A stretch of 64,000 nucleotides of DNA from Rhodothermus marinus (GTDB lineage: Bacteria; Bacteroidota; Rhodothermia; Rhodothermales; Rhodothermaceae). A model generated the notes under the pieces. That model was not told the DNA's origin. It was given only the letters and a program-made list of their open reading frames with translations, and ran no database searches. The stretch lies in NCBI RefSeq assembly GCF_009936275.1, contig NZ_AP019797.1, positions 62,001-126,000 on the forward strand, written 5' to 3'. Below, one piece after another: positions 28,791 to 37,853 of the stretch (positions within the stretch are counted from its first letter, which is position 1; each line of letters opens with the position of its first letter). Position numbers and translations under genes: made by a program.

Positions 28791-31121
28791 ATGTACCGAG
28801 GCTACAACCTGGGGCAGGCCATGACTTTAACGCTTCTGATGATTATTGGCCTGCAAGAAGGGCGAGCGCAGATCATTCCCAACGACCCTCTATTTCCCCA
28901 ACAACGGCCATATCTCTCAGAGATTCACCGAATCGATCAGGCCTGGCAAATCAGCCGTGGTAGTAGTTCGACGCGAATAGGCATTTACTCGTTTGTTGGG
29001 TTGCGAACCTCGCATGAAGATCTTCAGGGGCGGGTGCTGGCGCCCGTTGGGATAAACGAACACCCGGAGTTGGATGTTGCCACGGAGATGGCGGGGATCA
29101 TTGGGGCTAACACGAACAATGGCAAAGGCATTGCCGGAATCGACTGGAACACGCGGCTGCAGTTTTACAGTTTGCTACGGCCACCTCGAGCTGACGACCT
29201 CTTGGACGGACGCTTTACCATACGCTTGCCCGGTGGAGCAAATGCCACCTATTATCTGGATCTGCGCAAGGCCAGTGAAATGTTGGAGCAGGGCAGAAAC
29301 AACGGGGTGCATATTCATCTGTTCAGCTTCGGACTTCCCAGCGGTAAAGCGGAAGATTATCCATTACCTGAGCCTCCTCAGACTTGGGAGTATCTGAATA
29401 TGCCCAGGCCGATTAAACTGGAAGACATTGGGAAAAAAATACTTGAAGCTGCTAAGAAAGTTTTGCAGTCTTATTGTAGCGATGCGGAACCTTTTTCTTG
29501 GATTCTGGGGAGTTGCTACAGCCCGCCGGATCCTTTTAAGCTCTTTCGGGAGAGCATCGGGCGAGCCGTGCAGGCGGGTGGGATTGTCATTGCTCCCGCT
29601 GGAGATTTAGAAGATGAGAACCTGTTGCCTACGGAGTTTCAGCCAGGACAGTTTGAAAAATACGCTGTCACGGTGGGAGGTGTAACTCGCGATCCCATCA
29701 GAAGAGTAGTACCCTGGGCATATACTCGGCCAGCCAATTATGTGGATGTAGCTGCATTTGCTGGTCCAGTGATCGGGCCTTCAGGACAAGGGGATCAGAT
29801 ATACAATTTTTCCTTCACCAGTACGGCAGCAGCTGCTTCAATTGCGGCTGGAGTTTCGGCTCTTATCAAAGCGGTGCGGCCGGAGCTTTCCGGAGAAGAT
29901 GTGGAACAGATCCTTCGTCGCACAGCAAATGGTTATAACCAGCCTGTTCCCAACGAACACATGGGATATGGTGTAATTGATGCGCGAGCAGCGCTGGAGT
30001 TTGTAGTGAACAACGATATTCAACGAATCAAAAAACGGGTGGATCGTGTGATTACAAATGCGCCGATGCCACCAGGTGGTCAAGAATGGATTTATCTAAA
30101 GGATTTTCCCTTACAATATTTTCCGCGTTCTTATTGTCCCTATGCATTTTATGCCTACGGCAAACGATATGAGTTTACTGCGCGGGTAGAGTTTCCTCGT
30201 CCTTTTGAGGCGTCTCCTCAGGTGTGGGTAAGATGGGCGGATAGTGATGGCGTCGATACAAGATTTAAACTTGCTGATGGTGGAGTTCCTCCTTTTGCGG
30301 AATATATAGCAACCTATGATCCGTTCTGGAAGGATTTGACTGTAATTTCTGTAGATAGAAACGGATTTGTAATTAAAGGGAGATACTGGTATGTGCGCTT
30401 CTATGATGCACTGGGACGTGAATGTACAGTGACCAATTATATTCCTAAACGACCAGAGCAATTTCAGATCGCTTACACAGCAGTAGGCCGCTTGAGCTCA
30501 GTATCTCCACCGCCGGCTCCGGCAAACCTGCGTATTACGAATCGAGGGGCCGTTGGCGCCATGCCACGTCTGGAATGGAACGCTAGCCCAGGAGCCGAGG
30601 GCTACTACCTTTACCGTCGCTGTGCCAATAACTGGACATGCCAGAATTTCCAACGTATAGCTACGACCACTGGCACCTCATGGATAGATTCGGGAGTTAT
30701 TCAAGGCACTTATCAGGATTATTATACCTATCAGGTAACCGCCTATAATGTAGCTGGTGAGTCAGCTCCGTCAAACCAGGTGTCTACTTATGGTGCACCG
30801 TTTACCCCCTATTCACTGGAGGCGCTCTCTGATTCGCTACAGCTGGTACGATGGGTACCAGAAACTTTTGCCCTGCGTGTAATAGGACCAAATCCTTTTT
30901 CAACCACAGCTATCTTGGAGTTAGATTTGCCGGAGGCGACGCAAGTACAACTGATAATATTTGATGTCTTGGGGCGAGAGATCGTGCGCCCGATAGATCA
31001 GTTTTATGAGGCTGGACGCCATCGGATACGCGTATGGGGGGAGAACTGGCCGCCTGGTATGTACTTGTATCGTTTGGAAGCTGGAAACTGGGTACACACC
31101 GGTACCCTTGTGCGACGTTAG
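28791..31121 (+). CDS. T9SS-secreted S8 subtilase-like protein lacking the catalytic triad
   Basis: A 776-residue protein with signal peptide MTLTLLMIIGLQEGRAQ. Residues about 45-410 follow the S8 fold. The Asp motif is replaced by IGIYSFVGLRTSHEDLQGR (Ser67 in the Asp place), the GHGTHVAG motif by DVATEMAGIIGA (Val96 in the His place), and GTSMAxP by STAAAASIAAGVSAL (Ala346 in the Ser place). The oxyanion Asn is Asp272. Residues about 570-670 form a fibronectin III-like domain, and the last 80 residues a T9SS type A sorting domain (GPNPFSTTA...FDVLGRE...GMYLYRLEA). Base use is visibly more AT-rich than the neighbours. It is probably a binding or structural protein, not a protease. Confidence 0.8.
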   Translation: MYRGYNLGQAMTLTLLMIIGLQEGRAQIIPNDPLFPQQRPYLSEIHRIDQAWQISRGSSSTRIGIYSFVGLRTSHEDLQGRVLAPVGINEHPELDVATEMAGIIGANTNNGKGIAGIDWNTRLQFYSLLRPPRADDLLDGRFTIRLPGGANATYYLDLRKASEMLEQGRNNGVHIHLFSFGLPSGKAEDYPLPEPPQTWEYLNMPRPIKLEDIGKKILEAAKKVLQSYCSDAEPFSWILGSCYSPPDPFKLFRESIGRAVQAGGIVIAPAGDLEDENLLPTEFQPGQFEKYAVTVGGVTRDPIRRVVPWAYTRPANYVDVAAFAGPVIGPSGQGDQIYNFSFTSTAAAASIAAGVSALIKAVRPELSGEDVEQILRRTANGYNQPVPNEHMGYGVIDARAALEFVVNNDIQRIKKRVDRVITNAPMPPGGQEWIYLKDFPLQYFPRSYCPYAFYAYGKRYEFTARVEFPRPFEASPQVWVRWADSDGVDTRFKLADGGVPPFAEYIATYDPFWKDLTVISVDRNGFVIKGRYWYVRFYDALGRECTVTNYIPKRPEQFQIAYTAVGRLSSVSPPPAPANLRITNRGAVGAMPRLEWNASPGAEGYYLYRRCANNWTCQNFQRIATTTGTSWIDSGVIQGTYQDYYTYQVTAYNVAGESAPSNQVSTYGAPFTPYSLEALSDSLQLVRWVPETFALRVIGPNPFSTTAILELDLPEATQVQLIIFDVLGREIVRPIDQFYEAGRHRIRVWGENWPPGMYLYRLEAGNWVHTGTLVRR

Positions 31122-31391
31122 GTAGCCCTGGCGTAAACAGGCTGGTTACAGCTCAAAAAATTTCGCGGGGTATGGGCTTTCGCGCAATCCAGTTTGGCGG
31201 CTTTCAGCGAAAAGGCGGGCATGACCAGCTCCTGTAGGCGTTCGATAGAAATCAGGCGGGCGGGTCCCGGTGCCTGCGTAAGGACGCACGAGACCATGCA
31301 CCTTCTGGTTTAAAATAGCCAACCAGAAAGCGCAGTTTCCCGAAAGTGTGGGCTATCCTGGCTCTATGCGTAACAGTCGGGCGCTGACGCC

Positions 31392-32390
31392 TCACCGCTC
31401 GCGCCAGTTGATCTCGGGCTCGGGTCTGTTTTCGAGAATGGCTTCGATGCGCTCCATGACCTCGGGCGTCAGGCGCCGGGCCACCTCCAGCGCCTGCATG
31501 TTCTGGTGCACCTGCTCGGGCCGCGAGGCGCCCGTGATGACCGTGCTCACATTCGGATTCTTCAGGCACCAGGCGATGGCCAGTTGCGCCATCGTGCAGC
31601 CCAGCTCTTCGGCGATCGGCATGAGCCGGCGCACCTTTTCGATCTGGCGCCGCCCCTCTTCGCTTTCCAGCCGTTTGCGCAGCCACTCGTAGCCCGGCAG
31701 GCTCATGCGGCTCCCCTCGGGAATGCCCTCGTTGTACTTGCCCGTCAGGATGCCGCTGGCCAGCGGGCTCCAGGTGGTCAGCCCCAGCCCATAGTCGCGG
31801 TAAAGCGGCGCGTACTCGCGCTCGACGCGCACGCGGTGAAACATGTTGTACTGGGGCTGCTCCATAGTGGGCGGAATCAGGTGCTCGCGGCGGGCAAACT
31901 CGTAGGCGTAGCGGATCTGCTCGGCGCTCCATTCGCTCGTGCCCCAGTAGAAGGCCCAGCCCTGATCCAGCACGTAGTTCATGGCCCAGACGGTCTCCTC
32001 GATGGGCGTCTCCGGATCGGGCCGGTGGCAGAAGATCAGGTCCACGTAGTCGAGCTGGAGCCGCTCCAGCGCCGCCTTTGTACCCTCGATGATGTGCTTG
32101 CGCGACAGGCCCACGTCGTTCGGCCCCTTGCCGCCCCAGAAGATCTTCGTGGAAATGACCAGGTCCGAGCGCTTCCAGCCGGAGCGCTTCAGAATGTTGC
32201 CCATCATGATCTCGGCCTTGCCGCCGGCATAAGCCTCGGCGTTGTCGAAGAAGTTCACGCCGGCTTCGTAGGCGGCGTGCATACACTCCTCGGCCAGTCC
32301 CTCATCGATCTGATCGCCAAACGTCACCCAGGCGCCAAAAGATAGCGCCGACACTTTCAGCCCGGAGCGTCCCAGATGCCGGTATTCCAT
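31392..32390 (-). CDS. Aldo/keto reductase, Kv-beta / YghZ type
   Basis: A 332-residue NADPH-dependent reductase. The start [19 protein letters not shown] fits the family; 11 more codons upstream do not. The catalytic tetrad is seen as Asp and Tyr in [11 protein letters not shown], Lys in VISTKIFWG and His in [30 protein letters not shown] and the substrate loop place it with potassium-channel beta-subunit-like reductases. The preferred aldehyde or ketone is not known. It follows the next gene upstream with 65 bases between. Confidence 0.92.
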   Translation of the reverse strand: MEYRHLGRSGLKVSALSFGAWVTFGDQIDEGLAEECMHAAYEAGVNFFDNAEAYAGGKAEIMMGNILKRSGWKRSDLVISTKIFWGGKGPNDVGLSRKHIIEGTKAALERLQLDYVDLIFCHRPDPETPIEETVWAMNYVLDQGWAFYWGTSEWSAEQIRYAYEFARREHLIPPTMEQPQYNMFHRVRVEREYAPLYRDYGLGLTTWSPLASGILTGKYNEGIPEGSRMSLPGYEWLRKRLESEEGRRQIEKVRRLMPIAEELGCTMAQLAIAWCLKNPNVSTVITGASRPEQVHQNMQALEVARRLTPEVMERIEAILENRPEPEINWRER

Positions 32391-32455
32391 CGTCCTGATC
32401 CTCGGGTTAGTGAACAGAAACAAACCCGTCGATCAGTTTGCAACGGCGCGGCCGT

Positions 32456-33373
32456 TTATGCAACCCCGTCGGCGGTCGTCGGGGCATTCGTAACGGCAAG
32501 TTCAAGAAGCGTGCGAAGCGTTTGCAGCAGGCGCCGGCGGATGGGTTGCGCTTCGCGGTAGAACTGCTCCTGCAATGCGCGGTAGCGGCGGCGTCCCTCG
32601 GGCGTCTCGATGGGGATGGGCTCCAGACCGTAGGCCCGCAGGTCGTAGGGGCTGGCCTGCATGTCGAGCGTGCGGATGCGGCAGGCCAGCAGAAAGGCGT
32701 CTGCGATCAGATCGCTACCCACCCAGGGGTAAAACTTGTAGGCCCAGCGGTAGAGGTCCATGTTGGCGTGCAGGCAGCCGGGCTGCTCCAGCTCGTGGAT
32801 GGTGTCGCGGGTGGGCTGAAAGCGGTTGAGCGGACGCGCCGCTTCGGTGAAGAAGCGAAAGGCGTCGAAGTGCGTGCAGGTGATGGGGTGCGATTCGACA
32901 AAGGCGGCCAGCGCGTCCGGGTCCATGCGCAGGGGTACGTGTGCGTGGCGCGGACGCTCGGTGCGGTAGACCATGGCCCACTCGTGCATGCCGCAGCAGC
33001 CCAGATGGGGCCGACGGGCGGCCGTTCGCTCCAGCAACGTCACCACCCAGCGCAGCGACGGAATGCGGTGCGCCGGAAAACGGCCGGGATCGACGGTGAC
33101 GCCCTTCGGCGTCTCGACAAAGTCCGGGTCCTCCAGCCACCGGCGGGCCTCGGCGCCCTGCACGGCCACGCCCAGACCCGGACGCCACCGCAGCAGCCGG
33201 CTCGGCCGGAACGTGTAGTACTCGAACAGGAAGTCCATCACCGGCTGCTTAGCGCCCCGGCGCCGGGCGGCCAGGTACGGATCGAGCACCGGACGCAGCC
33301 GCGCCTCGTGCGCCGCCGCCCGCGCACGGGCTTCCGCTTCGGTCAGCACGGTATGGATAGGCGGTCCGGCCAT
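32456..33373 (-). CDS. Conserved protein, often annotated as 3-methyladenine DNA glycosylase (unproven)
   Basis: A 305-residue soluble protein. PVMDFLFEYYTFRPSRLLRW, GCCGMHEWAMVYR, CTHFDAFRFFTEAARPLN, ELEQPGCLHANMDLYRWAYK and LDMQASPYDL are blocks I recognise from a family well known in actinobacteria. The many conserved His and Cys suggest a metal centre. The glycosylase label in public records has no visible basis here, as no HhH or AAG fold is seen. An upstream TTG two codons earlier is a weaker start. It may share a transcript with the reductase gene downstream. Confidence 0.7.
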   Translation of the reverse strand: MAGPPIHTVLTEAEARARAAAHEARLRPVLDPYLAARRRGAKQPVMDFLFEYYTFRPSRLLRWRPGLGVAVQGAEARRWLEDPDFVETPKGVTVDPGRFPAHRIPSLRWVVTLLERTAARRPHLGCCGMHEWAMVYRTERPRHAHVPLRMDPDALAAFVESHPITCTHFDAFRFFTEAARPLNRFQPTRDTIHELEQPGCLHANMDLYRWAYKFYPWVGSDLIADAFLLACRIRTLDMQASPYDLRAYGLEPIPIETPEGRRRYRALQEQFYREAQPIRRRLLQTLRTLLELAVTNAPTTADGVA

Positions 33374-33494
33374 GGGCAAGCGTTCGGTTGCATACCAGCG
33401 CGCGCCACGCCGTCGTTTAAAAAACCGAACCCGCTTCGGATCCCGGCGTTGCCTTTTGCAGGACGTTCCTGTTCACAAAGAAACCGTTGCGCTC

Positions 33495-33677
33495 ATGAAA
33501 CGCGTGTTCCGAGCCCTTTTGCTTTCGGCGCTGGCTACCGGCGCCTTTGCGTGGGTGCTTTCGCGCCTGCACCCGCGTCCGAAGCCGGCCGCCGTCCGGC
33601 CCGGCGAGGTCGATGCCGACAAGCTCTCGCCCGAAGCTCAGGAACGGCTGCTGGAAGAACTGGACCGCTTGCTGTAG
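33495..33677 (+). CDS. Small membrane-anchored protein, unknown function
   Basis: A 60-residue product. MKRVFRALLLSALATGAFAWVLSRL is one hydrophobic segment with a charged start, either a membrane anchor or a signal peptide. The tail LSPEAQERLLEELDRLL is an amphipathic helix. No family recognised. An in-frame start farther upstream (33372) would add 41 unlikely residues. Confidence 0.5.
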   Translation: MKRVFRALLLSALATGAFAWVLSRLHPRPKPAAVRPGEVDADKLSPEAQERLLEELDRLL

Positions 33678-33689
33678 GGCCCAGACCGT

Positions 33690-33716
33690 CGTACTTTTGT
33701 ACGAAACGATTCGTAC
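33690..33716 (+). promoter_or_regulatory. Two overlapping hairpins before the M16 peptidase gene
   Basis: CGTAC (33690-33694) can pair with GTACG (33699-33703), or GTACGAA (33699-33705) with TTCGTAC (33710-33716). The two use the same middle strand and exclude each other. A CTTTCTCT run follows. It could be a weak terminator for the small gene or an operator for the peptidase. Confidence 0.4.
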
Positions 33717-33792
33717 CTTTCTCTCCGGCGGCGTAACCGCCGCGCGATGCGCTTCGTAAAGGAGCTTCGATCAAACCAGACCACCAACCGCC

Positions 33793-36558
33793 ATGAACCT
33801 GCTACGACGCCTTTCGGCCGGCCTGTTGCTTCTGCTCTGCACGATGCCGGCCTTTGCCCAGACCGAGGAGGCGACGGACATCCCCGTCGAGATCCCCTAC
33901 GAAAAGTTCGTGCTCGACAACGGGCTGACGCTCATCGTCAGCCCGGACCACAAGGCGCCCATTGTGGCCGTCAACATCTGGTACCATGTCGGCTCGAAAA
34001 ACGAAAAACCGGGGCGCACGGGCTTTGCCCACCTGTTCGAGCACCTGATGTTCAACGGCTCGGAGCATTTCAATGACGACTGGTTCCAGGCGCTCGAGCG
34101 CGTGGGGGCCACCGACCTGAACGGCACCACGAACCGGGACCGCACGAACTACTTCCAGACGGTGCCCGTCAACGCGCTCGATCTGGTGCTCTGGCTCGAG
34201 TCGGACCGCATGGGCCATCTGCTGGGCGCCATCGACCAGGCCAAGCTCGACGAGCAGCGCGGCGTGGTCCAGAACGAAAAGCGTCAGGGCGAAAACCAGC
34301 CCTACGGCAAGGTTTTCAACATTATCGCTGAGCACACCTATCCCGAAGGACATCCCTACTCGTGGCCGGTGATCGGCTACATGGAGGATCTGGACGCGGC
34401 CACGCTGGAGGACGTGCACGAGTGGTTCAAGACCTACTACGGCCCCAACAACGCCACCATCGTCATTGCGGGCGACATCGACCCGCAGACGGCCCTGGAG
34501 AAGGTGAAAAAGTACTTCGGATCGATCCCACCGGGGCCGCCGCTGGCCAAACCCAAAGCCTGGGTGGCCAAGCGCACGGGCGAGCAGCGCATGACGATGG
34601 AAGACCGCGTCCCGCAGGCGCGGCTCTATAAGGTCTGGAACGTGCCGGAGTGGGGCCATCCGGAGCGGGATTACCTGGACCTGGCCGCCGACGTGCTCGC
34701 CAGCGGCAAGACCTCGCGCCTCTACCGCCGGCTCGTCTACACGGACCAGATCGCCACGGACGTCAATGCGTTCGTCTACACCGGCGAGATCGGCAGCCAG
34801 TTCATGATCATCGCCACGGCCAGGCCCGGCGTGCCGCTGGAGAAGGTGGAGCAGGCCGTCGATGAAGAGCTGGCGCGCTTCCTGCAGGAAGGACCCACCG
34901 CCGACGAGCTGGAGCGGGTGAAGGCCGATTTCATCGCCGGCTTTATCCGGGGCGTGGAGCGCATCGGCGGCTTCGGCGGCAAGAGCGACATCCTGGCGCA
35001 GTACGAGGTCTATGGCGGCGATCCCGGTCTTTACAAGGTGACGCTCCGGCGCATGCAGCAGGCCACGCCCGCGCAGGTGCTGGAGGCCGCCCGCAAGTGG
35101 CTCAGCGACGGCGTCTTCGTGCTGGAGGTGCACCCCTATCCGAAACTCCAGGCCAGCGGCGAAGACGTAGACCGTTCGCAGCTTCCGCCGGTGGGCACGC
35201 CGCCCGAAGTGTCCTTCCCCGAGGTGCAGCAGGCCACGCTGTCGAACGGCCTGAAGGTGCTGCTCGTCGAGCGTCACGCCGTGCCGGTGGTCAACTTCCA
35301 GCTCATCCTGGACGCCGGCTATGCGGCCGACCAGTTCGCGCGACCGGGCACGGCCACGCTCGCCATGAACATGCTCGACGAAGGCACCACCAGCCGTACC
35401 GCCCTGGAGATCAGCGACGAGCTGGACCGCCTGGGCGCCCGGCTGAGCACCGGCTCGGACCTGGACGTCTCGACCGTCTACTTCTCGGCGCTTCGGGATA
35501 AGCTGGACCCGTCGCTGGAGCTGTTTGCCGACGTCGTGCTGCACCCGGCCTTCCCGGAGGCCGACTTTCAGCGGCTCAAGCAGCAGCAGCTCGTGGCCAT
35601 CCAGCGCGAGCAGGTCTCGCCCGTACAGATGGCGCTCCGCGTCTTCCCGCGCCTGCTCTACGGCGAAAACCACGCCTATGGCCTTCCGCTCACGGGCTCG
35701 GGCACTCCGGAATCCGTGCAGCAGATCACCCGCGACGACCTGGTGCGCTTCCACCAGACCTGGTTCAAGCCGAACCACGCCACGCTCGTCGTCGTGGGCG
35801 ACATCACGATGGACGAGCTGCTTCCGAAGCTGGAGCGCCTCCTCGCCGAATGGAATCCCGGCGACGTTCCGCAGAAAAATATCCAGGACGTGCCGCAGAA
35901 GGATCGCTCGGTGGTGTACCTGATCGACCGGCCCGGGTCGGAGCAGTCGATCATCTTCGCCGGGCACGTGGCGCCGCCCGAGGCCAATCCGCGTGAGCTG
36001 GCCATCAAGGCCATGAACACCGTGCTGGGTGGCGCTTTCACCTCGCGCATCAACATGAACCTCCGCGAGGACAAGCACTGGTCCTACGGCGCCCGGAGCA
36101 TGCTGATGAGCGCACGAGGGCCGCGGCCGTTCATCGTCTACGCCCCGGTGCAGACCGACAAGACGGCCCCGGCCATGCTCGAAATCAAGAAAGAGCTGGA
36201 CGGTATCGTCAACGGCCAGAAGCCCGTCACGCCCGAGGAGCTGGACAAGGTGCAGCGTAACCTGACGCTCCGCCTCCCCGGTCGCTGGGAGACGGCCAAC
36301 GCGATCCTCGACGACCTGAGCTACGTGGTGCAGTTCGGCTGGCCGCTCGACTACTGGCGGACCTATCCGGACGCCGTGCGGGCGCTCACGCTCGAGGACG
36401 TCAACGCGGCCGCCCGTGAGGTGCTGCACCCGGACCGGCTCGTCTGGGTGGTGGTGGGCGACCGCAGCCGCATCGAAGACGAGATCCGCCAGCTCGAGCT
36501 CGGGCCCGTGTACCTGATCGACACCGAGGGCAACCTGCTGGCCTCGCTTTCCGAATAA
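33793..36558 (+). CDS. Secreted M16 family zinc peptidase, two-domain (pitrilysin-like)
   Basis: A 921-residue exported protein with signal peptide LLRRLSAGLLLLLCTMPAFAQ. The N-terminal half has the inverted zinc motif HLFEHLMFNG (HxxEH) and the distal Glu in LDEQRGVVQNEKRQ. The C-terminal half (from VQQATLSNGLKVLLVERHAV) is an M16 repeat without the zinc motif, as expected for the inactive partner half. It probably degrades peptides in the periplasm. It is transcribed alone and ends in a large hairpin. Confidence 0.92.
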   Translation: MNLLRRLSAGLLLLLCTMPAFAQTEEATDIPVEIPYEKFVLDNGLTLIVSPDHKAPIVAVNIWYHVGSKNEKPGRTGFAHLFEHLMFNGSEHFNDDWFQALERVGATDLNGTTNRDRTNYFQTVPVNALDLVLWLESDRMGHLLGAIDQAKLDEQRGVVQNEKRQGENQPYGKVFNIIAEHTYPEGHPYSWPVIGYMEDLDAATLEDVHEWFKTYYGPNNATIVIAGDIDPQTALEKVKKYFGSIPPGPPLAKPKAWVAKRTGEQRMTMEDRVPQARLYKVWNVPEWGHPERDYLDLAADVLASGKTSRLYRRLVYTDQIATDVNAFVYTGEIGSQFMIIATARPGVPLEKVEQAVDEELARFLQEGPTADELERVKADFIAGFIRGVERIGGFGGKSDILAQYEVYGGDPGLYKVTLRRMQQATPAQVLEAARKWLSDGVFVLEVHPYPKLQASGEDVDRSQLPPVGTPPEVSFPEVQQATLSNGLKVLLVERHAVPVVNFQLILDAGYAADQFARPGTATLAMNMLDEGTTSRTALEISDELDRLGARLSTGSDLDVSTVYFSALRDKLDPSLELFADVVLHPAFPEADFQRLKQQQLVAIQREQVSPVQMALRVFPRLLYGENHAYGLPLTGSGTPESVQQITRDDLVRFHQTWFKPNHATLVVVGDITMDELLPKLERLLAEWNPGDVPQKNIQDVPQKDRSVVYLIDRPGSEQSIIFAGHVAPPEANPRELAIKAMNTVLGGAFTSRINMNLREDKHWSYGARSMLMSARGPRPFIVYAPVQTDKTAPAMLEIKKELDGIVNGQKPVTPEELDKVQRNLTLRLPGRWETANAILDDLSYVVQFGWPLDYWRTYPDAVRALTLEDVNAAAREVLHPDRLVWVVVGDRSRIEDEIRQLELGPVYLIDTEGNLLASLSE

Positions 36559-36564
36559 CACCCA

Positions 36565-36613
36565 CCGGGTGCCCGTCCGGAAGTCGGGCGGGCACCCGGA
36601 CCCCTTCGCGGGG
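36565..36613 (+). terminator. Double hairpin after the M16 peptidase gene
   Basis: CCGGGTGCCC (36565-36574) pairs perfectly with GGGCACCCGG (36590-36599), followed at once by CCCC-TTCGC-GGGG (36601-36613). There is no T run, so termination may be imperfect, or it may stabilise the 3' end. Confidence 0.55.
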
Positions 36614-36658
36614 TAAAACAAACAGAATCAAAATTTTCAACAGATTCAGGGTATCGCC

Positions 36659-37444
36659 ATGTCGCTCTGGGCCCGATTCAAACGGTGGATTCGCTCGATC
36701 TTCGGCGGGGCCATCTCCGCGCTCGAAGATCCCCGCCTCATTCTGGAGCAGAACATCCGGGAGCTGAACGATCAGATCCCGAAGATGAACGAAAACATCG
36801 CCACGGTGAAGGCGAACGTGCTGCTGCTCCAGAAGGAGGTGCGGCGTAACGAGCAGGAGATCGAGCGGCTGGTGGCCCGCATCAAGGCGGCCATTCAGGC
36901 CGGCCGCGACGACATCGCGCAGCAGTATGCCATCCAGCTTCAGAAGGCCAAGGAAACGCTGGCGCGCACGAAAGAACAACTGCAATACGCCGAGGCCGCC
37001 TACGAGAAGGCGCTCCAGGTGAAGCAGGCCTTCCTTCGTGAAAAGGAACGCAAGATTCAGGAAGCGAAAGAAGCCCTTCGCGCCCACGAGCGGGCCAAAT
37101 GGCAGGCGAAGGTGGCCGACGCGCTGGAGCAGTTCGAGGTGGGCGGACTGGACCAGACGCACGAGGAGATGGTCCAGCGTCTTCGCGAGGAGACGGCCCG
37201 GAGCGAGGCGCGCCTGGAGCTGGCGCTCGACAGCGTCGATGCCGACGCGCTGAAGATCGAAGCCGATGCCGAAGCGCTCCGGGCGGCCGAGCTGGTGCGC
37301 CAGTTCAAGCTGGAAATGGGGCTGCTGGAGCCCGAGCAGAAGCCGGCGCTGGAGTCGCCCGCCCGCGAGGCGGAGCAGGAAGCTTCCGAACAGGCCCGCG
37401 AACCGGAAGAGACGAAAACCATCGGCCGCCAGCGTACCCGCTGA
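36659..37444 (+). CDS. PspA/IM30 (Vipp1) family membrane-stress protein
   Basis: A 261-residue coiled-coil protein. The N-terminal amphipathic helix and start of the coil (MSLWARFKRWIRSIFGGAIS, ALEDPRLILEQNIRELNDQI) match PspA/Vipp1, ESCRT-III-like proteins that coat and protect the inner membrane. The coil runs to about residue 220, then a low-complexity acidic tail (EAEQEASEQAREPEE) that canonical PspA lacks. Two further coiled-coil genes follow with stop-start contact, so it heads a three-gene operon. No pspF or pspBC is visible. Confidence 0.88.
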   Translation: MSLWARFKRWIRSIFGGAISALEDPRLILEQNIRELNDQIPKMNENIATVKANVLLLQKEVRRNEQEIERLVARIKAAIQAGRDDIAQQYAIQLQKAKETLARTKEQLQYAEAAYEKALQVKQAFLREKERKIQEAKEALRAHERAKWQAKVADALEQFEVGGLDQTHEEMVQRLREETARSEARLELALDSVDADALKIEADAEALRAAELVRQFKLEMGLLEPEQKPALESPAREAEQEASEQAREPEETKTIGRQRTR

Positions 37445-37445
37445 T

Positions 37446-37853
37446 ATGCGCCCGGAAGACTATCAACGACTCAAAGAGGCGGAAAAGGAGCACCTCCGCG
37501 CCCTTCGTCGGTTGAAGGAGGCGGTGCGGCTGCTCCGACGTCGCCGGGCCATCGACGAAGCGCTGGCCCGCCTGGAGCGCCAGACCGAGGCGACGCTGGC
37601 CGCCCACGACGAGGCGCTGGAACGCCTGGCCCTGGAGACGGCCTACCAGGAAGCACGCCTGGAACTGGCCCTCGAAGGACACGAACCTCCGCCCGACGAC
37701 GCGCTCGATCCGGAGCGGACCCGCCGTCGGGCGCAGGAATTGCTCCGCCAGCTCCGGGACGAATCCGAAACCTCCGCCGCGGCCGATTCGTCCACCCCGG
37801 CTGAAGCGCGCACCGAAAAAACACTGGGACGGCTTCGTCCTCCCGGATCGTGA
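37446..37853 (+). CDS. Small charged coiled-coil protein in the PspA operon
   Basis: A 135-residue product starting MRPEDYQRLKEAEKEHLRAL one base after the pspA stop. It is almost all alpha-helical and rich in Arg, Glu, Ala and Leu, with heptads over residues 5-110 and an unstructured tail. No signal or membrane segment. Its stop overlaps the next start as TGATG. Position suggests a PspA partner. No family recognised. Confidence 0.7.
   Translation: MRPEDYQRLKEAEKEHLRALRRLKEAVRLLRRRRAIDEALARLERQTEATLAAHDEALERLALETAYQEARLELALEGHEPPPDDALDPERTRRRAQELLRQLRDESETSAAADSSTPAEARTEKTLGRLRPPGS

Noticed and set aside
31034-31237. Short frame over the end of the pseudo-subtilase gene
   Set aside because: It overlaps the conserved T9SS sorting domain in another frame and has no ribosome site. 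The region 31122-31391 seems to be non-coding.
33802-36621. 939-codon antisense frame over the M16 peptidase gene
   Set aside because: The M16 product on the plus strand has clear zinc motifs. The antisense sequence shows shadow composition and no known domain.
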